This document shows, one piece after another, positions 7,627 to 15,901 of a stretch of 32,494 bases of DNA; within the stretch, counting starts at the first letter, position 1, and each line of letters begins with the position of its first letter. A model generated the notes under the pieces. The model saw only the letters and a list, made by a program, of their open reading frames with translations. It was not told the origin of the DNA and did no database searches. Made by a program: the position numbers and the translations under genes. Source of the DNA: Cohnella sp. (GTDB lineage: Bacteria; Bacillota; Bacilli; Paenibacillales; Paenibacillaceae); NCBI GenBank assembly GCA_028287445.1, contig JAQBPQ010000222.1:1-32494 (forward strand), read 5' to 3'.

Positions 7627-8904
7627 ATGATATACATTCGGAATGCTTCCCAAGTCATCACGGTCAGTGGAGCGAGCTCCGTCCCGAAACGGGGCAGTGA
7701 GATGGAACAGCTGCATCTCATTGAAGGCGGCGGGGTTGTCGTTGAAGACAGCTTGATCGTATTTGTCGGCAAAGATGAAGAAGCCCGTCGGTATGTCGAG
7801 CATCACGCCAAAGACAAGGAATTGACGGTCATATCCGCCGATGGGAAAATCGTCACTCCGGGATTGGTCGACCCCCACACCCATGTCGTGTTTGCCGGTT
7901 CGCGGGAATTCGAGTTTAACCTCCGCTTGCAAGGCGCGACATATATGGATATTTTGAATGCAGGCGGCGGCATTTTGTATTCCACCGGAAAAACCCGCGA
8001 GGCTGATGAACAGCAATTATTCGCCGAAACCGAGAAGCGTCTGGATCGCTTTCTCGCGCACGGGGTGACCACCGTCGAGGCCAAGAGCGGATATGGCTTG
8101 CGACTGGAAGACGAAATCAAGCAGCTTCAGGTTGCCCGCAGGCTGGACCATGCACATCCGATCGATTTGGTTTCCACCTTCATGGGAGCCCATGCTGTGC
8201 CGGCGGAATATAAAAGCGACCCGGAAGCGTTCGTCCGCATTGTGATCGAAGAGATGATCCCTGCTGTCTCCCAAGCGGAATTGGCGGAATTTTGCGATGT
8301 GTTCTGCGAGGAAGGCGTATTCACCGTCGATCAGTCCCGGCGTATTTTGGAAGCGGGGTGCAAATGGGGGTTGAAGCCGAAAATCCATGCCGACGAAATG
8401 GTGTCGTTCGGGGGCGCCGAGTTGGCCGCCGAGATCGGCGCCGTCTCTGCAGATCATCTGCTGCACGCTTCCGAAGCCGGCATTCGCGCGATGGCGGAGA
8501 CCGGCGTCGTTGCCGTACTGCTTCCCGGCACAGCGTTCTTCCTCATGGCGAAGCCGGCCGATGCGAGGAAGATGATCGAGGCCGGCGTGCCGGTCGCTTT
8601 GGCCACAGACCGCAATCCCGGCTCTTCTCCGACCGAATCATTACCGTTCATCATGAATCTGGCGTGCTTGACGATGAAGATGACGCCGGCGGAGGTGTTG
8701 ACCGCCTGCACCATTAATGCCGCGCACGCCATTGGCCGGGCCGACCGAATCGGCAGCATCGAAGTTGGAAAACAAGGCGATCTCGTTCTATTTGATGCTC
8801 CCAACTACATGTATTTGCAATACCACTACGCGGTTAATTTGGTCGACACCGTGATCAAAAAAGGGATACCGGTGATTCGGAGCGGAAGAAGGGTCGATTC
8901 ATGA
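7627..8904 (+). CDS. hutI: Imidazolonepropionase
   Basis: HutI opens the ring of 4-imidazolone-5-propionate to give N-formimidoyl-L-glutamate (FIGlu). It is a metal-dependent amidohydrolase; the product has 425 residues (about 420 in Bacillus subtilis). The metal-binding pair is His84 and His86 in TPGLVDPHTHVVFAGSRE. Further motifs are AKSGYGLRLEDEIKQL, STFMGAHAVP, KIHADEM (metal His), SADHLLHAS and ATDRNPGSSPTESL (metal Asp). GGGAAGGAGAG precedes ATG 7627. The stop overlaps the next start (ATGA at 8901-8904), so translation of the M20 hydrolase is coupled to it. The product, FIGlu, sets which enzymes are needed next. Confidence 0.97.
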   Translation: MIYIRNASQVITVSGASSVPKRGSEMEQLHLIEGGGVVVEDSLIVFVGKDEEARRYVEHHAKDKELTVISADGKIVTPGLVDPHTHVVFAGSREFEFNLRLQGATYMDILNAGGGILYSTGKTREADEQQLFAETEKRLDRFLAHGVTTVEAKSGYGLRLEDEIKQLQVARRLDHAHPIDLVSTFMGAHAVPAEYKSDPEAFVRIVIEEMIPAVSQAELAEFCDVFCEEGVFTVDQSRRILEAGCKWGLKPKIHADEMVSFGGAELAAEIGAVSADHLLHASEAGIRAMAETGVVAVLLPGTAFFLMAKPADARKMIEAGVPVALATDRNPGSSPTESLPFIMNLACLTMKMTPAEVLTACTINAAHAIGRADRIGSIEVGKQGDLVLFDAPNYMYLQYHYAVNLVDTVIKKGIPVIRSGRRVDS

Positions 8905-10154
8905 ACACCTTACGCATCAATGCCGCCCGGCTTCAAGACAAGATCCGTCTACTCAGCGCATTCGGGATTAACGATGCCGGAGGACTGGATCGGACGACGT
9001 TCACGCCGGCCGAGCTGGCCGCCCGCGAATGGCTGAAGAATCAGCTGCATCAGTTACGTTTGAGTGTCAGAGTCGACGAAGCGGCGAACATATGGGCCGT
9101 TCGCAACGGGCAGAACGAGCTCCCCTTTATCGTATTCGGTTCCCATATCGACACCGTTCCCAATGGAGGCAAATACGACGGAGCACTTGGGGTCCTGCTT
9201 GCTCTTGAAGTGATGAACGTATTCGAAGAGAACGGCGTCTCCACCCGCCATCCGCTGGAGCTTGTATCATTCAGTGCGGAGGAACCGAACCCGTTCGGAT
9301 TGTCGACGTTCGGCAGCCGGGCCGTATCGGCAAAGATCGGTGCTAAGCATTTGGAAGGCGTGCACGATGACAAAGATCAGCTGTTGACGGATGCGCTGCG
9401 GCTTGCCGGCGGGGATCCGGACCGTTTCGAACAAGCCCGCCGTAAGCCGCAGGAGCTGGCCGCTTTTCTGGAAGTACACATTGAACAAGGAAAACGACTG
9501 CTGCAGCAGGATATTCCGGTTGGCATCGTTACCGCAATCACAGGGATTTATCGGGAAGAGGTGACGGTGGCAGGAGAAGCGAACCACGCCGGAACGACGC
9601 TTATGCGCGACCGCAAAGATGCGCTGATGGCCGCTTCCGAAATCATGCTGGCTTTCGAATCGGTGTGTCGGGATCATCCGGCCGACGAGACGGTCGGCAC
9701 CGTGGGCAAAATCGCGAATTTCCCCAATGCTGCCAACATCATCCCCGAGAAAGTTCAATTCACTTTGGAAATCAGAGGAAAATCCCGGGACGACATCCAA
9801 GAAATCAACAACGAGTGGGACAAACGTGCAGCTGAAATAACGGAGCGAAGAGGAATTCGGTTGGAGAGACGGTTGATTCTGGACCAAGCGCCTGCGGCGA
9901 TGAACCCGCTGGTCATGAGCATTTGTGCCTTGCAATCGCAGCAGTTGGGATATCCCTCCTATCCTCTCGGCAGCATGGCCGGTCATGATGCCGCACATAT
10001 GGCGGCACTGACCCGCGCAGGCATGCTGTTCGTTCCGAGTATTGACGGGAAGAGCCATTGCCCAGAAGAGGAAAGCCGGATAGAGGATATGGAGAAAGTC
10101 GGCAACGTGCTGCTCCACTCGATATTGGCGTTGGACCAACAGTTGGATACCTAG
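8901..10154 (+). CDS. M20-family Zn-dependent amidohydrolase (carbamoylase/allantoate amidohydrolase-like); candidate N-formylglutamate deformylase
   Basis: The 417-residue protein belongs to the M20 hydantoinase/carbamoylase group, whose members cleave N-carbamoyl amino acids, ureidopropionate or allantoate with two metal ions. Visible motifs are GSHIDTVPNGGKYDGALGVL (metal His82, with Asp84 and the metal-bridging Asp of KYDG), SAEEPNPFG (catalytic and metal Glu), LEVHIEQGKRL (metal His), ANHAGTTLMRDRKDAL (dimerisation-domain substrate loop) and SMAGHDAAHMA (C-terminal metal His). Its start overlaps the hutI stop. It sits between HutI, which makes FIGlu, and a HutF-like deiminase that would make N-formylglutamate, and no classical HutG is visible. 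I therefore infer it removes the formyl or formimidoyl group to release glutamate. A plain N-carbamoyl amino-acid hydrolase is the alternative. Family certain, substrate not. Confidence 0.85.
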   Translation: MNTLRINAARLQDKIRLLSAFGINDAGGLDRTTFTPAELAAREWLKNQLHQLRLSVRVDEAANIWAVRNGQNELPFIVFGSHIDTVPNGGKYDGALGVLLALEVMNVFEENGVSTRHPLELVSFSAEEPNPFGLSTFGSRAVSAKIGAKHLEGVHDDKDQLLTDALRLAGGDPDRFEQARRKPQELAAFLEVHIEQGKRLLQQDIPVGIVTAITGIYREEVTVAGEANHAGTTLMRDRKDALMAASEIMLAFESVCRDHPADETVGTVGKIANFPNAANIIPEKVQFTLEIRGKSRDDIQEINNEWDKRAAEITERRGIRLERRLILDQAPAAMNPLVMSICALQSQQLGYPSYPLGSMAGHDAAHMAALTRAGMLFVPSIDGKSHCPEEESRIEDMEKVGNVLLHSILALDQQLDT

Positions 10155-10167
10155 GAGGAAGCGGATC

Positions 10168-11490
10168 ATGCGTCAACTTTATTCGGCGGATTATGTCTAT
10201 GCGGGGAATGGGTTTCAACCACAAAGTGCACTGCTGGTAGAAAACGGGATCATCCGCGATGTGGGTGGCAGGGAAGATCTGCTTCGGCAGAACCCGGATG
10301 CCGAACACGTTAGGTGGGAAGGCAAAGCGATCGTACCGGGAACGGTCAACGCGCACAACCATTCATTTCAAAGCCTGTTGCGCGGCATTGCGATCGACAA
10401 GCCGTTTCTGGAATGGCGGGATCAAGCGCTTTACCGGTACACCCCCCTGCTGGACGAGGAGGCCATCTATACCGGCGCGTTGCTGGCTTTTGGAGAAATG
10501 CTCCGTTACGGCGTGACGACGGTCAGTGATTTCTTTTATGTGCATAATGGCGGAACCGCCTATGACGAAGCCGTCATTCAAGCTGCGAAAGATTTGGGCA
10601 TCCGGCTCGTGTTCGCCCGGACCATGTACGACTGGTCGGGAGCTCCGATGGCTTACCGGGAAACGGTGGACCAGGCGACAGATCGCACCCGTTCACTAGC
10701 GAAGAAATATCAGGGCAACCCGATGATCACCGTTCATCCGGCCCCGCACAGCCCGCATGCCGCATCTTCGGAGATGATCCAAGCCGGACACCGGCTGGCA
10801 TTGGAGTTGGATACGCCGTTTCATATCCATGTGGCAGAAGAAATGTTCGAGGTGGAGGAGACCCTGCGGGATTACGGGCTTCGTCCGATTCATTACCTCG
10901 ACTCGCTCGGTGTGCTCGACGAGCGGATGATCGCCATCCATCTGGTGTGGCTGGATGAAACCGAAATCGAGCTGATCGGGCGGAGGCAGGGATCGCTTGC
11001 TTACTGCCCGTCGAGCAATATGTTTCTGGCGGACGGGATTACCCGGATTCCGGATCTGGTGAAAGCGGGCGTCAAGGTTGCGCTCGGAACGGACGGGGCA
11101 TGCAGCAACAACCGTACAAGCGTGTTCGAGGAAATGCGCATGTGCGCTTTGTTGCAAAAGGTCAGCCGTCTGGATGGTACTTGTATAACCGCCGGTCAGG
11201 TGTACCGAATGGGTACCTCGAATGCCGGCGAGATGCTAAGAATGCCAATCGGTTCACTTGAACCCGGCAAACATGCCGATTTTGTCTCGCTCGATCTTCA
11301 CGATCTGTCGCTGGCTCCGAGAAACGAGCTGTTTGCCAACATGGTGTACGCGATGCAGCCCGGAGCGGTGTCCCACACGGTTGTGGGCGGCCGGATCGTA
11401 TATGAGCAAGGCAGGATTCAAACGGTATCCGAATTTACCATCGGCAAACGTGTGGAACAGCTTTTTGATAATTGGTCCAAGCTTCTATAA
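10168..11490 (+). CDS. hutF: HutF-like amidohydrolase, probable formimidoylglutamate deiminase
   Basis: HutF deaminates N-formimidoyl-L-glutamate to N-formylglutamate and ammonia. The 440-residue protein is a mononuclear amidohydrolase: His63 and His65 in NAHNHSFQSLLRG, His219 and His221 plus Glu224 in HIHVAEE, His258 in AIHLVW and Asp309 in GTDGACSNN. Resemblance to proteobacterial HutF is strongest in FLEWRDQALYRYTPLL, YGVTTVSDFFYVHNGG and HIHVAEEMFEVEE. The C-terminal half, including GTDGACSNN and FEEMRMCALLQKV, also resembles MTA/SAH and guanine deaminases, so a purine-type substrate is not excluded by sequence alone. AGGAGG lies before ATG 10168, 13 bases after the M20 gene. Context favours HutF. 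The symbol is given on that basis. Confidence 0.72.
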   Translation: MRQLYSADYVYAGNGFQPQSALLVENGIIRDVGGREDLLRQNPDAEHVRWEGKAIVPGTVNAHNHSFQSLLRGIAIDKPFLEWRDQALYRYTPLLDEEAIYTGALLAFGEMLRYGVTTVSDFFYVHNGGTAYDEAVIQAAKDLGIRLVFARTMYDWSGAPMAYRETVDQATDRTRSLAKKYQGNPMITVHPAPHSPHAASSEMIQAGHRLALELDTPFHIHVAEEMFEVEETLRDYGLRPIHYLDSLGVLDERMIAIHLVWLDETEIELIGRRQGSLAYCPSSNMFLADGITRIPDLVKAGVKVALGTDGACSNNRTSVFEEMRMCALLQKVSRLDGTCITAGQVYRMGTSNAGEMLRMPIGSLEPGKHADFVSLDLHDLSLAPRNELFANMVYAMQPGAVSHTVVGGRIVYEQGRIQTVSEFTIGKRVEQLFDNWSKLL

Positions 11491-11509
11491 ATTTTCAGGA
11501 GGTGTAAAC

Positions 11510-12628
11510 ATGTCCACCCCATTATGGCGCCATGATGTGACCAAGCTTGAAACCTACGTACCCGGTAAATCAATAGAAGAAGTAAAAAAACAATACGGTC
11601 TGAGTGAAATTACTCGTCTCGCTTCCAATGAGAACCCGTACGGACCTTCGCCCAAAGCGATCGCCGCAATGCAGGAAGCAGCCTTACAGAGCCACTTGTA
11701 CCCCGAGCCGACCAGCATGGATCTGCGGGCCAAGCTTGGCGGCTTGTACGGGATCGACCCGGGACAGGTACTCGTTTCCAACGGGGCTGACAACGTACTG
11801 ATGCTGATCGGACAAGCTTATATTAATCCGGGTGACGAAGTCGTGTACTGCGTTCCGACTTTCCCGGTATATCGCACCTCGACGGTCATGATGGGAGGTG
11901 TACCGCTTGAAGTTGCTATGACAAGAGATTATAAGTTCGATTTAGACGGGATGCTTGCCCGGATCACAGCCCGAACGAAACTCGTATACATCTGCAACCC
12001 CAACAACCCAACGGGAACGATTGTGGAGTCGGATGACTTGGAAGCGTTCCTGCGGCAAGTCCCGGAACACATCGTTGTTGTATTGGATGAGGTATATATC
12101 GACTTTGTAGCTGTGGAAGGCTACCGGACGGGCATCGAATACATCAAAGCCGGGTATAACGTCATTTCCGTCCATTCGTTCTCCAAACTTTACGGTCTTG
12201 CCGCAGCCAGGATCGGCTATGCCTTGGCCTCTCCGCAAATCCTGGCGCCGCTGCTTGCGGTAAGGGAGCCCTTCCCGGTGAGCCGTATGGCCAATAGCGC
12301 GGCTATCGCTTCGCTGGATGATGTCGAATACCGCCGATTCATTTTGGATACGAATCGCGAGGGAATTCGTCTGCTCCAATCCGAATTGGAGGCGTTGGGC
12401 CTTGAGATACCCGATTCTTACGCCAACTTCCTGTTCATCGATATGAAACGGCCGGCCGCGCCCGTCTGTGAAGCTCTGCTTCAAGCCGGATTCATCGTGC
12501 GTCCCTGCAAGGGATGGGGGTATCCGAATCATATCCGGGTCACGGTCGGAAGCCCGGAACAAAACCAACGTTTCATCGCGGAAATGAAGACGATTTTGTA
12601 CAGATTAGCCGGAAAGGATGAATCATGA
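11510..12628 (+). CDS. HisC-like PLP-dependent aminotransferase (class I/II)
   Basis: A fold-type I, PLP-dependent aminotransferase of 372 residues, closest by eye to histidinol-phosphate aminotransferase. Visible features are RLASNENPYGPSPKA near the N-terminus, YPEPTSMDLRAKLG, VSNGADNVLMLIGQAY, CNPNNPTGT, VVLDEVYIDF (PLP-binding Asp) and the Schiff-base Lys226 in SVHSFSKLYGLAAARIGYA. I chose ATG 11510 because AGGAGGTG (11497-11504) stands just upstream; longer in-frame starts run into hutF. No other histidine-biosynthesis gene is present and it lies inside a catabolic operon, so a biosynthetic role is unlikely. I infer it transaminates histidine to imidazole-pyruvate, with the next gene reducing the product; general aromatic amino-acid transamination is an alternative. 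Confidence 0.88.
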   Translation: MSTPLWRHDVTKLETYVPGKSIEEVKKQYGLSEITRLASNENPYGPSPKAIAAMQEAALQSHLYPEPTSMDLRAKLGGLYGIDPGQVLVSNGADNVLMLIGQAYINPGDEVVYCVPTFPVYRTSTVMMGGVPLEVAMTRDYKFDLDGMLARITARTKLVYICNPNNPTGTIVESDDLEAFLRQVPEHIVVVLDEVYIDFVAVEGYRTGIEYIKAGYNVISVHSFSKLYGLAAARIGYALASPQILAPLLAVREPFPVSRMANSAAIASLDDVEYRRFILDTNREGIRLLQSELEALGLEIPDSYANFLFIDMKRPAAPVCEALLQAGFIVRPCKGWGYPNHIRVTVGSPEQNQRFIAEMKTILYRLAGKDES

Positions 12629-13608
12629 TGAAAAACGGGAAAAAGCTGGTTTGGATCTTGGATGACGAGTGGACCGATCACCTTCTGGAAGAGAAAATTT
12701 ATCATGAGCACGGTTTCGAAGTCAAAGTGACACGAATGGATGCGTTAGCGGAAGATTTGCCGGATTATGCGCCTTATGCGGATGGAGTGGTTGCGCAGGT
12801 GGGGTTTCCTTGCGGAGCGGACCTGATCGAGCAACTGCACATGTGCAAAGCCATTGCCATCTCCGGAGTCGGATTTAATCACGTGGATATAAAAGCCGCC
12901 ACGCAAAAAGGCATCGTTGTGGCGAATGTGCCCGATTACTGCATGGAGGAGGTCTCGGACCATACGGTGGCCCTGATGCTCGCAGTATCCCGAAGGCTGA
13001 TCGCCTACCGGCAAGCAGTGTTGAAAGGGAATTGGGATCCCATGGACACGAAGTCTATTTACCGATTCAAAGATAGGAATGTAGGCCTGCTCGGATTCGG
13101 ACGGATTGCACGGAAAGTCGCGGAGAAGCTGCAAGGATTTGGTGTCCGCATCCAAGCCCACGACGAATACGTATCAGCCGATACGTTTCAGCAATATGGC
13201 GTCACTGCGGTATCCTTGGAGGATCTGCTTCGAAAATCCGATATCCTGAGCCTCCATGTTCCGTTAACTCCTGAAACATCCGAGATGCTCAACTATGAAC
13301 GGATGAAAAGCATGCCGAAAGGAGCAGTGATCATCAATACTTGCCGGGGGGGCGTTATTCGCGAGACGGACTTGCAGGCCCTGATTATAGAAGGACATTT
13401 GGCGGGAGCGGGTCTCGATGTTTTGGCTGTCGAGCCGCCTGGTCCGGATCATCCTTTGAAATCAATGGAGGAAGTGTTGATCACGCCGCATTCCTCATAC
13501 ATATCCGTGGAGTCGGTCAAGGAATTGAAGGAAAGGACTTGCTTGATTGTCATCGATGCCGTGAATGGACACAAACTGTCTTACTCGTTAAATCCGCAAG
13601 TATCGTGA
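12625..13608 (+). CDS. D-isomer-specific 2-hydroxyacid dehydrogenase (hut-linked)
   Basis: A 327-residue NAD(P)-dependent D-2-hydroxyacid dehydrogenase. Members reduce 2-oxoacids to D-2-hydroxyacids or oxidise phosphoglycerate. The C-terminal Rossmann domain shows VGLLGFGRIARKVAEKL. Catalytic residues are the Arg in NTCRGGVI, the Glu in LAVEPPG and the His in ITPHSSY. The start overlaps the aminotransferase stop (ATGATG at 12625), so the two are translationally coupled. The pairing suggests a shared pathway: histidine to imidazole-pyruvate, then to imidazole-lactate, perhaps an overflow route or NAD+ recycling. Sequence alone cannot separate this from other 2-oxoacid reductases. Confidence 0.88.
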   Translation: MMKNGKKLVWILDDEWTDHLLEEKIYHEHGFEVKVTRMDALAEDLPDYAPYADGVVAQVGFPCGADLIEQLHMCKAIAISGVGFNHVDIKAATQKGIVVANVPDYCMEEVSDHTVALMLAVSRRLIAYRQAVLKGNWDPMDTKSIYRFKDRNVGLLGFGRIARKVAEKLQGFGVRIQAHDEYVSADTFQQYGVTAVSLEDLLRKSDILSLHVPLTPETSEMLNYERMKSMPKGAVIINTCRGGVIRETDLQALIIEGHLAGAGLDVLAVEPPGPDHPLKSMEEVLITPHSSYISVESVKELKERTCLIVIDAVNGHKLSYSLNPQVS

Positions 13609-13635
13609 ATATACTTGAACCGGGAGCGGAAAAGA

Positions 13636-14262
13636 ATGCCGTACACATGGAGATTGATTCGGACGCAGGATCAAGAGATAAGCCGATGGCCTGGAGGAGA
13701 AACGACTCAACTGGCCATCTATCCCGAATCGGGAGATTTCCAATCACGGCAATTCAAATGGCGCATAAGTAAAGCAACCGTCGAGCAGGAGGAATCCAAT
13801 TTCACCCCGCTGTCGGGATTCCGCAGGGTGTTGATGGTGCTTGAAGGCCAACTTAAACTGGAGCACGAAGGGCATCACAGGTGCGAGCTGTCGGCATATG
13901 AGCAAGATACATTTGACGGGGGCTGGACAACAAGAAGCCGCGGGCTCGCCTCTGATTTTAACCTCATGTTCTCTGCCGATTGCCATGGTGAACTGAAGGT
14001 TTATTCCGTCACGCAGGGAGAATGGTTAAGCAGGGAAACGCGGATGAACAAACCGGAGCAGCCCGAAATGTGCCGAGTTTTCTATTGTGTTGCCGGTTCG
14101 GTGGAAATGGCGTGTGATCAAGGGGCAAAGGTCAGTTTGGAGGCAGGGGACTTGTTGCTCCTCACGGAACCATCAGGACCCACTGCCGTGGAAATTCAGG
14201 TAGTCCGAGTAGGAAGTGTGCATACCAAGCTGTTGGAAGCCCGGATTTATTATCACTCATAG
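13636..14262 (+). CDS. hutD: HutD family protein (cupin-like regulator of histidine use)
   Basis: HutD is a small cupin-like protein in many hut operons; in Pseudomonas fluorescens it is reported to limit maximal hut expression, though its molecular function is not settled. The 208-residue product shows family landmarks: SRWPGGETTQLAIYPES at the N-terminus, FKWRISKATVEQEESNFTPLSGFRRVLMVLEGQLKL, then the second cupin half with LEAGDLLLL. I chose ATG 13636 because GGGAGCGG at 13622-13629 precedes it by about 6 bases; TTG 13615 in frame is less likely. It is the last hut gene, 27 bases after the dehydrogenase stop. Bacillus subtilis has no hutD, so its presence beside HutP is part of the mosaic character of this locus. 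Confidence 0.85.
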   Translation: MPYTWRLIRTQDQEISRWPGGETTQLAIYPESGDFQSRQFKWRISKATVEQEESNFTPLSGFRRVLMVLEGQLKLEHEGHHRCELSAYEQDTFDGGWTTRSRGLASDFNLMFSADCHGELKVYSVTQGEWLSRETRMNKPEQPEMCRVFYCVAGSVEMACDQGAKVSLEAGDLLLLTEPSGPTAVEIQVVRVGSVHTKLLEARIYYHS

Positions 14263-14296
14263 TTCCACCGATGAAAACGACAGCGAAATCTATATC

Positions 14297-14325
14297 TTGC
14301 CAAAAATAATTTTTTCCACTACAAT
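14297..14325 (+). promoter_or_regulatory. Sigma-A promoter of the sugar ABC operon
   Basis: TTGCCA at 14297-14302 (5/6) and TACAAT at 14320-14325 (5/6) are separated by exactly 17 bases. Transcription would start near 14332, inside the cre-like site, about 130 bases before the binding-protein gene. It marks a new transcription unit after hutD. Confidence 0.7.
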
Positions 14326-14328
14326 TTT

Positions 14329-14342
14329 AGAAAGCGGTTACA
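14329..14342 (+). promoter_or_regulatory. CcpA cre site overlapping the sugar operon start point
   Basis: AGAAAGCGGTTACA matches 10 of the 11 fixed positions of the cre consensus TGWAANCGNTNWCA; only the first base differs. It begins 4 bases after the predicted -10 box, covering the start point. Repression by CcpA in preferred sugars would follow if it is bound. Placement on a CUT1 sugar transporter agrees with that role. Confidence 0.65.
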
Positions 14343-14460
14343 TAGAATGGATAGTAACTGCTGCTACAGATATTTTGGGGGGTGCGGAGGATCCATTCCG
14401 TAAGTAAATCGGCTGTATGAATCCAGGCAGAAGAAACTAAATCATTTGGAGGTCGAGAAT

Positions 14461-15825
14461 GTGTCAATGAGGAAAAAAACAACAGCCCTTATACTCGCAT
14501 TGATCTTATCCGTATCCATGTTGTACGGATGCTCCAAAGGTAAATCCGCCAGCACCGATTCAGGAACGGGCTCCACCACCACCAGCGGAGGTAACGTAGA
14601 AATTACTTGGCTCGTCCGGACAGACCCGAATATGATCGACTGGGAAAAAGACATGATCAAAGGCTTCCAGGATGCCAACAAGAATATCACAGTAAAATTA
14701 ACGCAGATTCCACAGGCGGAAATCGACCAACGGTTAACCACGATGATTTCCAGCGGTAAGGTTCCGGATGTATGGTCTCCAAACTGGGCCAACTCCGGAT
14801 TCGCCAGCTATATGAAAATGGGCGCACTGATGGACATAAGTTCTTATATCGAGAGAGATTCGGCCAATCTGTCGACGATTAACCAGCAAGTCATGGACAT
14901 CTACAAAATCGATGGCAAGTCCTATGGAATTCCTATGCTTGCGATCGGCAGCTTCCTCTTTTATAACAAAGATCTCTTCGATAAGGCCGGCGTATCTTAC
15001 CCGCCAACGGACTGGAATGATAATTCCTGGAATTATGACGCGATGCTGGAGAAAGCTAAAAAGCTTACTCATGACGTCGGTAATGCCGACAAGCAAGTTT
15101 TCGGCGTACTGAACAGCATGAGCCCGAACCTTCAATCCTGGGGATTTGGCGGCGACTTTTTCAAGCCCGAAGCGTATACCTCCGCAGTCATGGGCGAACC
15201 GGCCGTGCTCACGAATCCTGCCAATAAAGACGCGTTACAGTTTAACGTTGACATGATCCAAAAATACAAGGTGGCGCCGAATCAGTCGACGGTTGACGCG
15301 GTATCCGCTGTCGGCGATCCTTTCCTAACGGGTAAAGTAGCGATGGTGGTCAACGGAGGATGGGGCTTCTGGGTTTATCAGCCGGCGAAGTTCAAATGGG
15401 GCGTAGCGCCGATTCCTTATCACGACGGCCGGAAAGTGCCGTTGTTCGTTGACCCTTGGACCATCAGCGCGAAGAGCAAACATCCCGAGGAGTCATGGAA
15501 ATTTATTAAATTCCTGGTCGATCCGAGCAACGGCGGCAAGAAGTTCATGGAGAAAACATCTGCAACTCCAGCCGATACCACGCTCGCCGACCAGTGGTAC
15601 AAACAGATCTCGGATAAAACCGGCATGAAGGTTGAGGAAGTCAAGCAGTTGAATGAGGGCGCCGTCACCAACGGCCGCGAGGCAGACAATCACCTCATCG
15701 ACAAATTTTCCGTCATTTCCAACACGATCAACCAAACCGCTTCGTCTTTATGGAACGGACAGAAGACCGTGGACGACGGATTAAAGGAAATCGATAAGAA
15801 CCTGAGATCCTTAAAGCTTCAGTAA
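14461..15825 (+). CDS. Extracellular solute-binding lipoprotein, CUT1 sugar ABC transporter
   Basis: This lipoprotein captures a sugar outside the membrane and delivers it to the two permeases downstream. I chose GTG 14461 because GGAGG at 14448-14452 precedes it by 8 bases; ATG 14467 is the alternative. The product has about 454 residues with a signal and lipobox LYGC (lipid Cys about residue 24), then a Gly/Ser/Thr linker. Family-1 binding-protein features include PDVWSPNWANSGF, YGIPMLAIGSFLFYNKDLFDKAGV, GKVAMVVNGGWGFW and HPEESWKFIKFLVDPSNG. No sugar can be named from the sequence; oligosaccharide or glycoside uptake is usual for this group. Confidence 0.93.
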   Translation: MSMRKKTTALILALILSVSMLYGCSKGKSASTDSGTGSTTTSGGNVEITWLVRTDPNMIDWEKDMIKGFQDANKNITVKLTQIPQAEIDQRLTTMISSGKVPDVWSPNWANSGFASYMKMGALMDISSYIERDSANLSTINQQVMDIYKIDGKSYGIPMLAIGSFLFYNKDLFDKAGVSYPPTDWNDNSWNYDAMLEKAKKLTHDVGNADKQVFGVLNSMSPNLQSWGFGGDFFKPEAYTSAVMGEPAVLTNPANKDALQFNVDMIQKYKVAPNQSTVDAVSAVGDPFLTGKVAMVVNGGWGFWVYQPAKFKWGVAPIPYHDGRKVPLFVDPWTISAKSKHPEESWKFIKFLVDPSNGGKKFMEKTSATPADTTLADQWYKQISDKTGMKVEEVKQLNEGAVTNGREADNHLIDKFSVISNTINQTASSLWNGQKTVDDGLKEIDKNLRSLKLQ

Positions 15826-15847
15826 TCGTATAGCCACACGTTCTCCA

Positions 15848-15877
15848 GGTTTCCCTTGGTGCTTCCCAAGGGAAACC
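15848..15877 (+). terminator. Perfect 12-bp intercistronic hairpin between binding protein and permease
   Basis: GGTTTCCCTTGG (15848-15859) and CCAAGGGAAACC (15866-15877) pair perfectly around a 6-base loop, followed by a short ATTTTCC. The hairpin could partly terminate transcription or protect the 3' end of the binding-protein mRNA. Either would give more binding protein than permease, as commonly needed in ABC importers. It lies 22 bases after the stop of the binding-protein gene. Confidence 0.7.
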
Positions 15878-15901
15878 ATTTTCCTAAAAGAGGTGAAACG
15901 A

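Noticed and set aside
11510-12628. Assignment as the biosynthetic hisC
   Set aside because: No other histidine-biosynthesis gene is near and it is embedded in a degradation operon, coupled to a 2-hydroxyacid dehydrogenase. The fold is HisC-like, but the role is probably different.
14328-14354. TAG triplets at 14328, 14343 and 14352 as another HutP site
   Set aside because: Spacings of 15 and 9 do not match the seven-base register and no terminator hairpin follows. The first overlaps a much better cre match.
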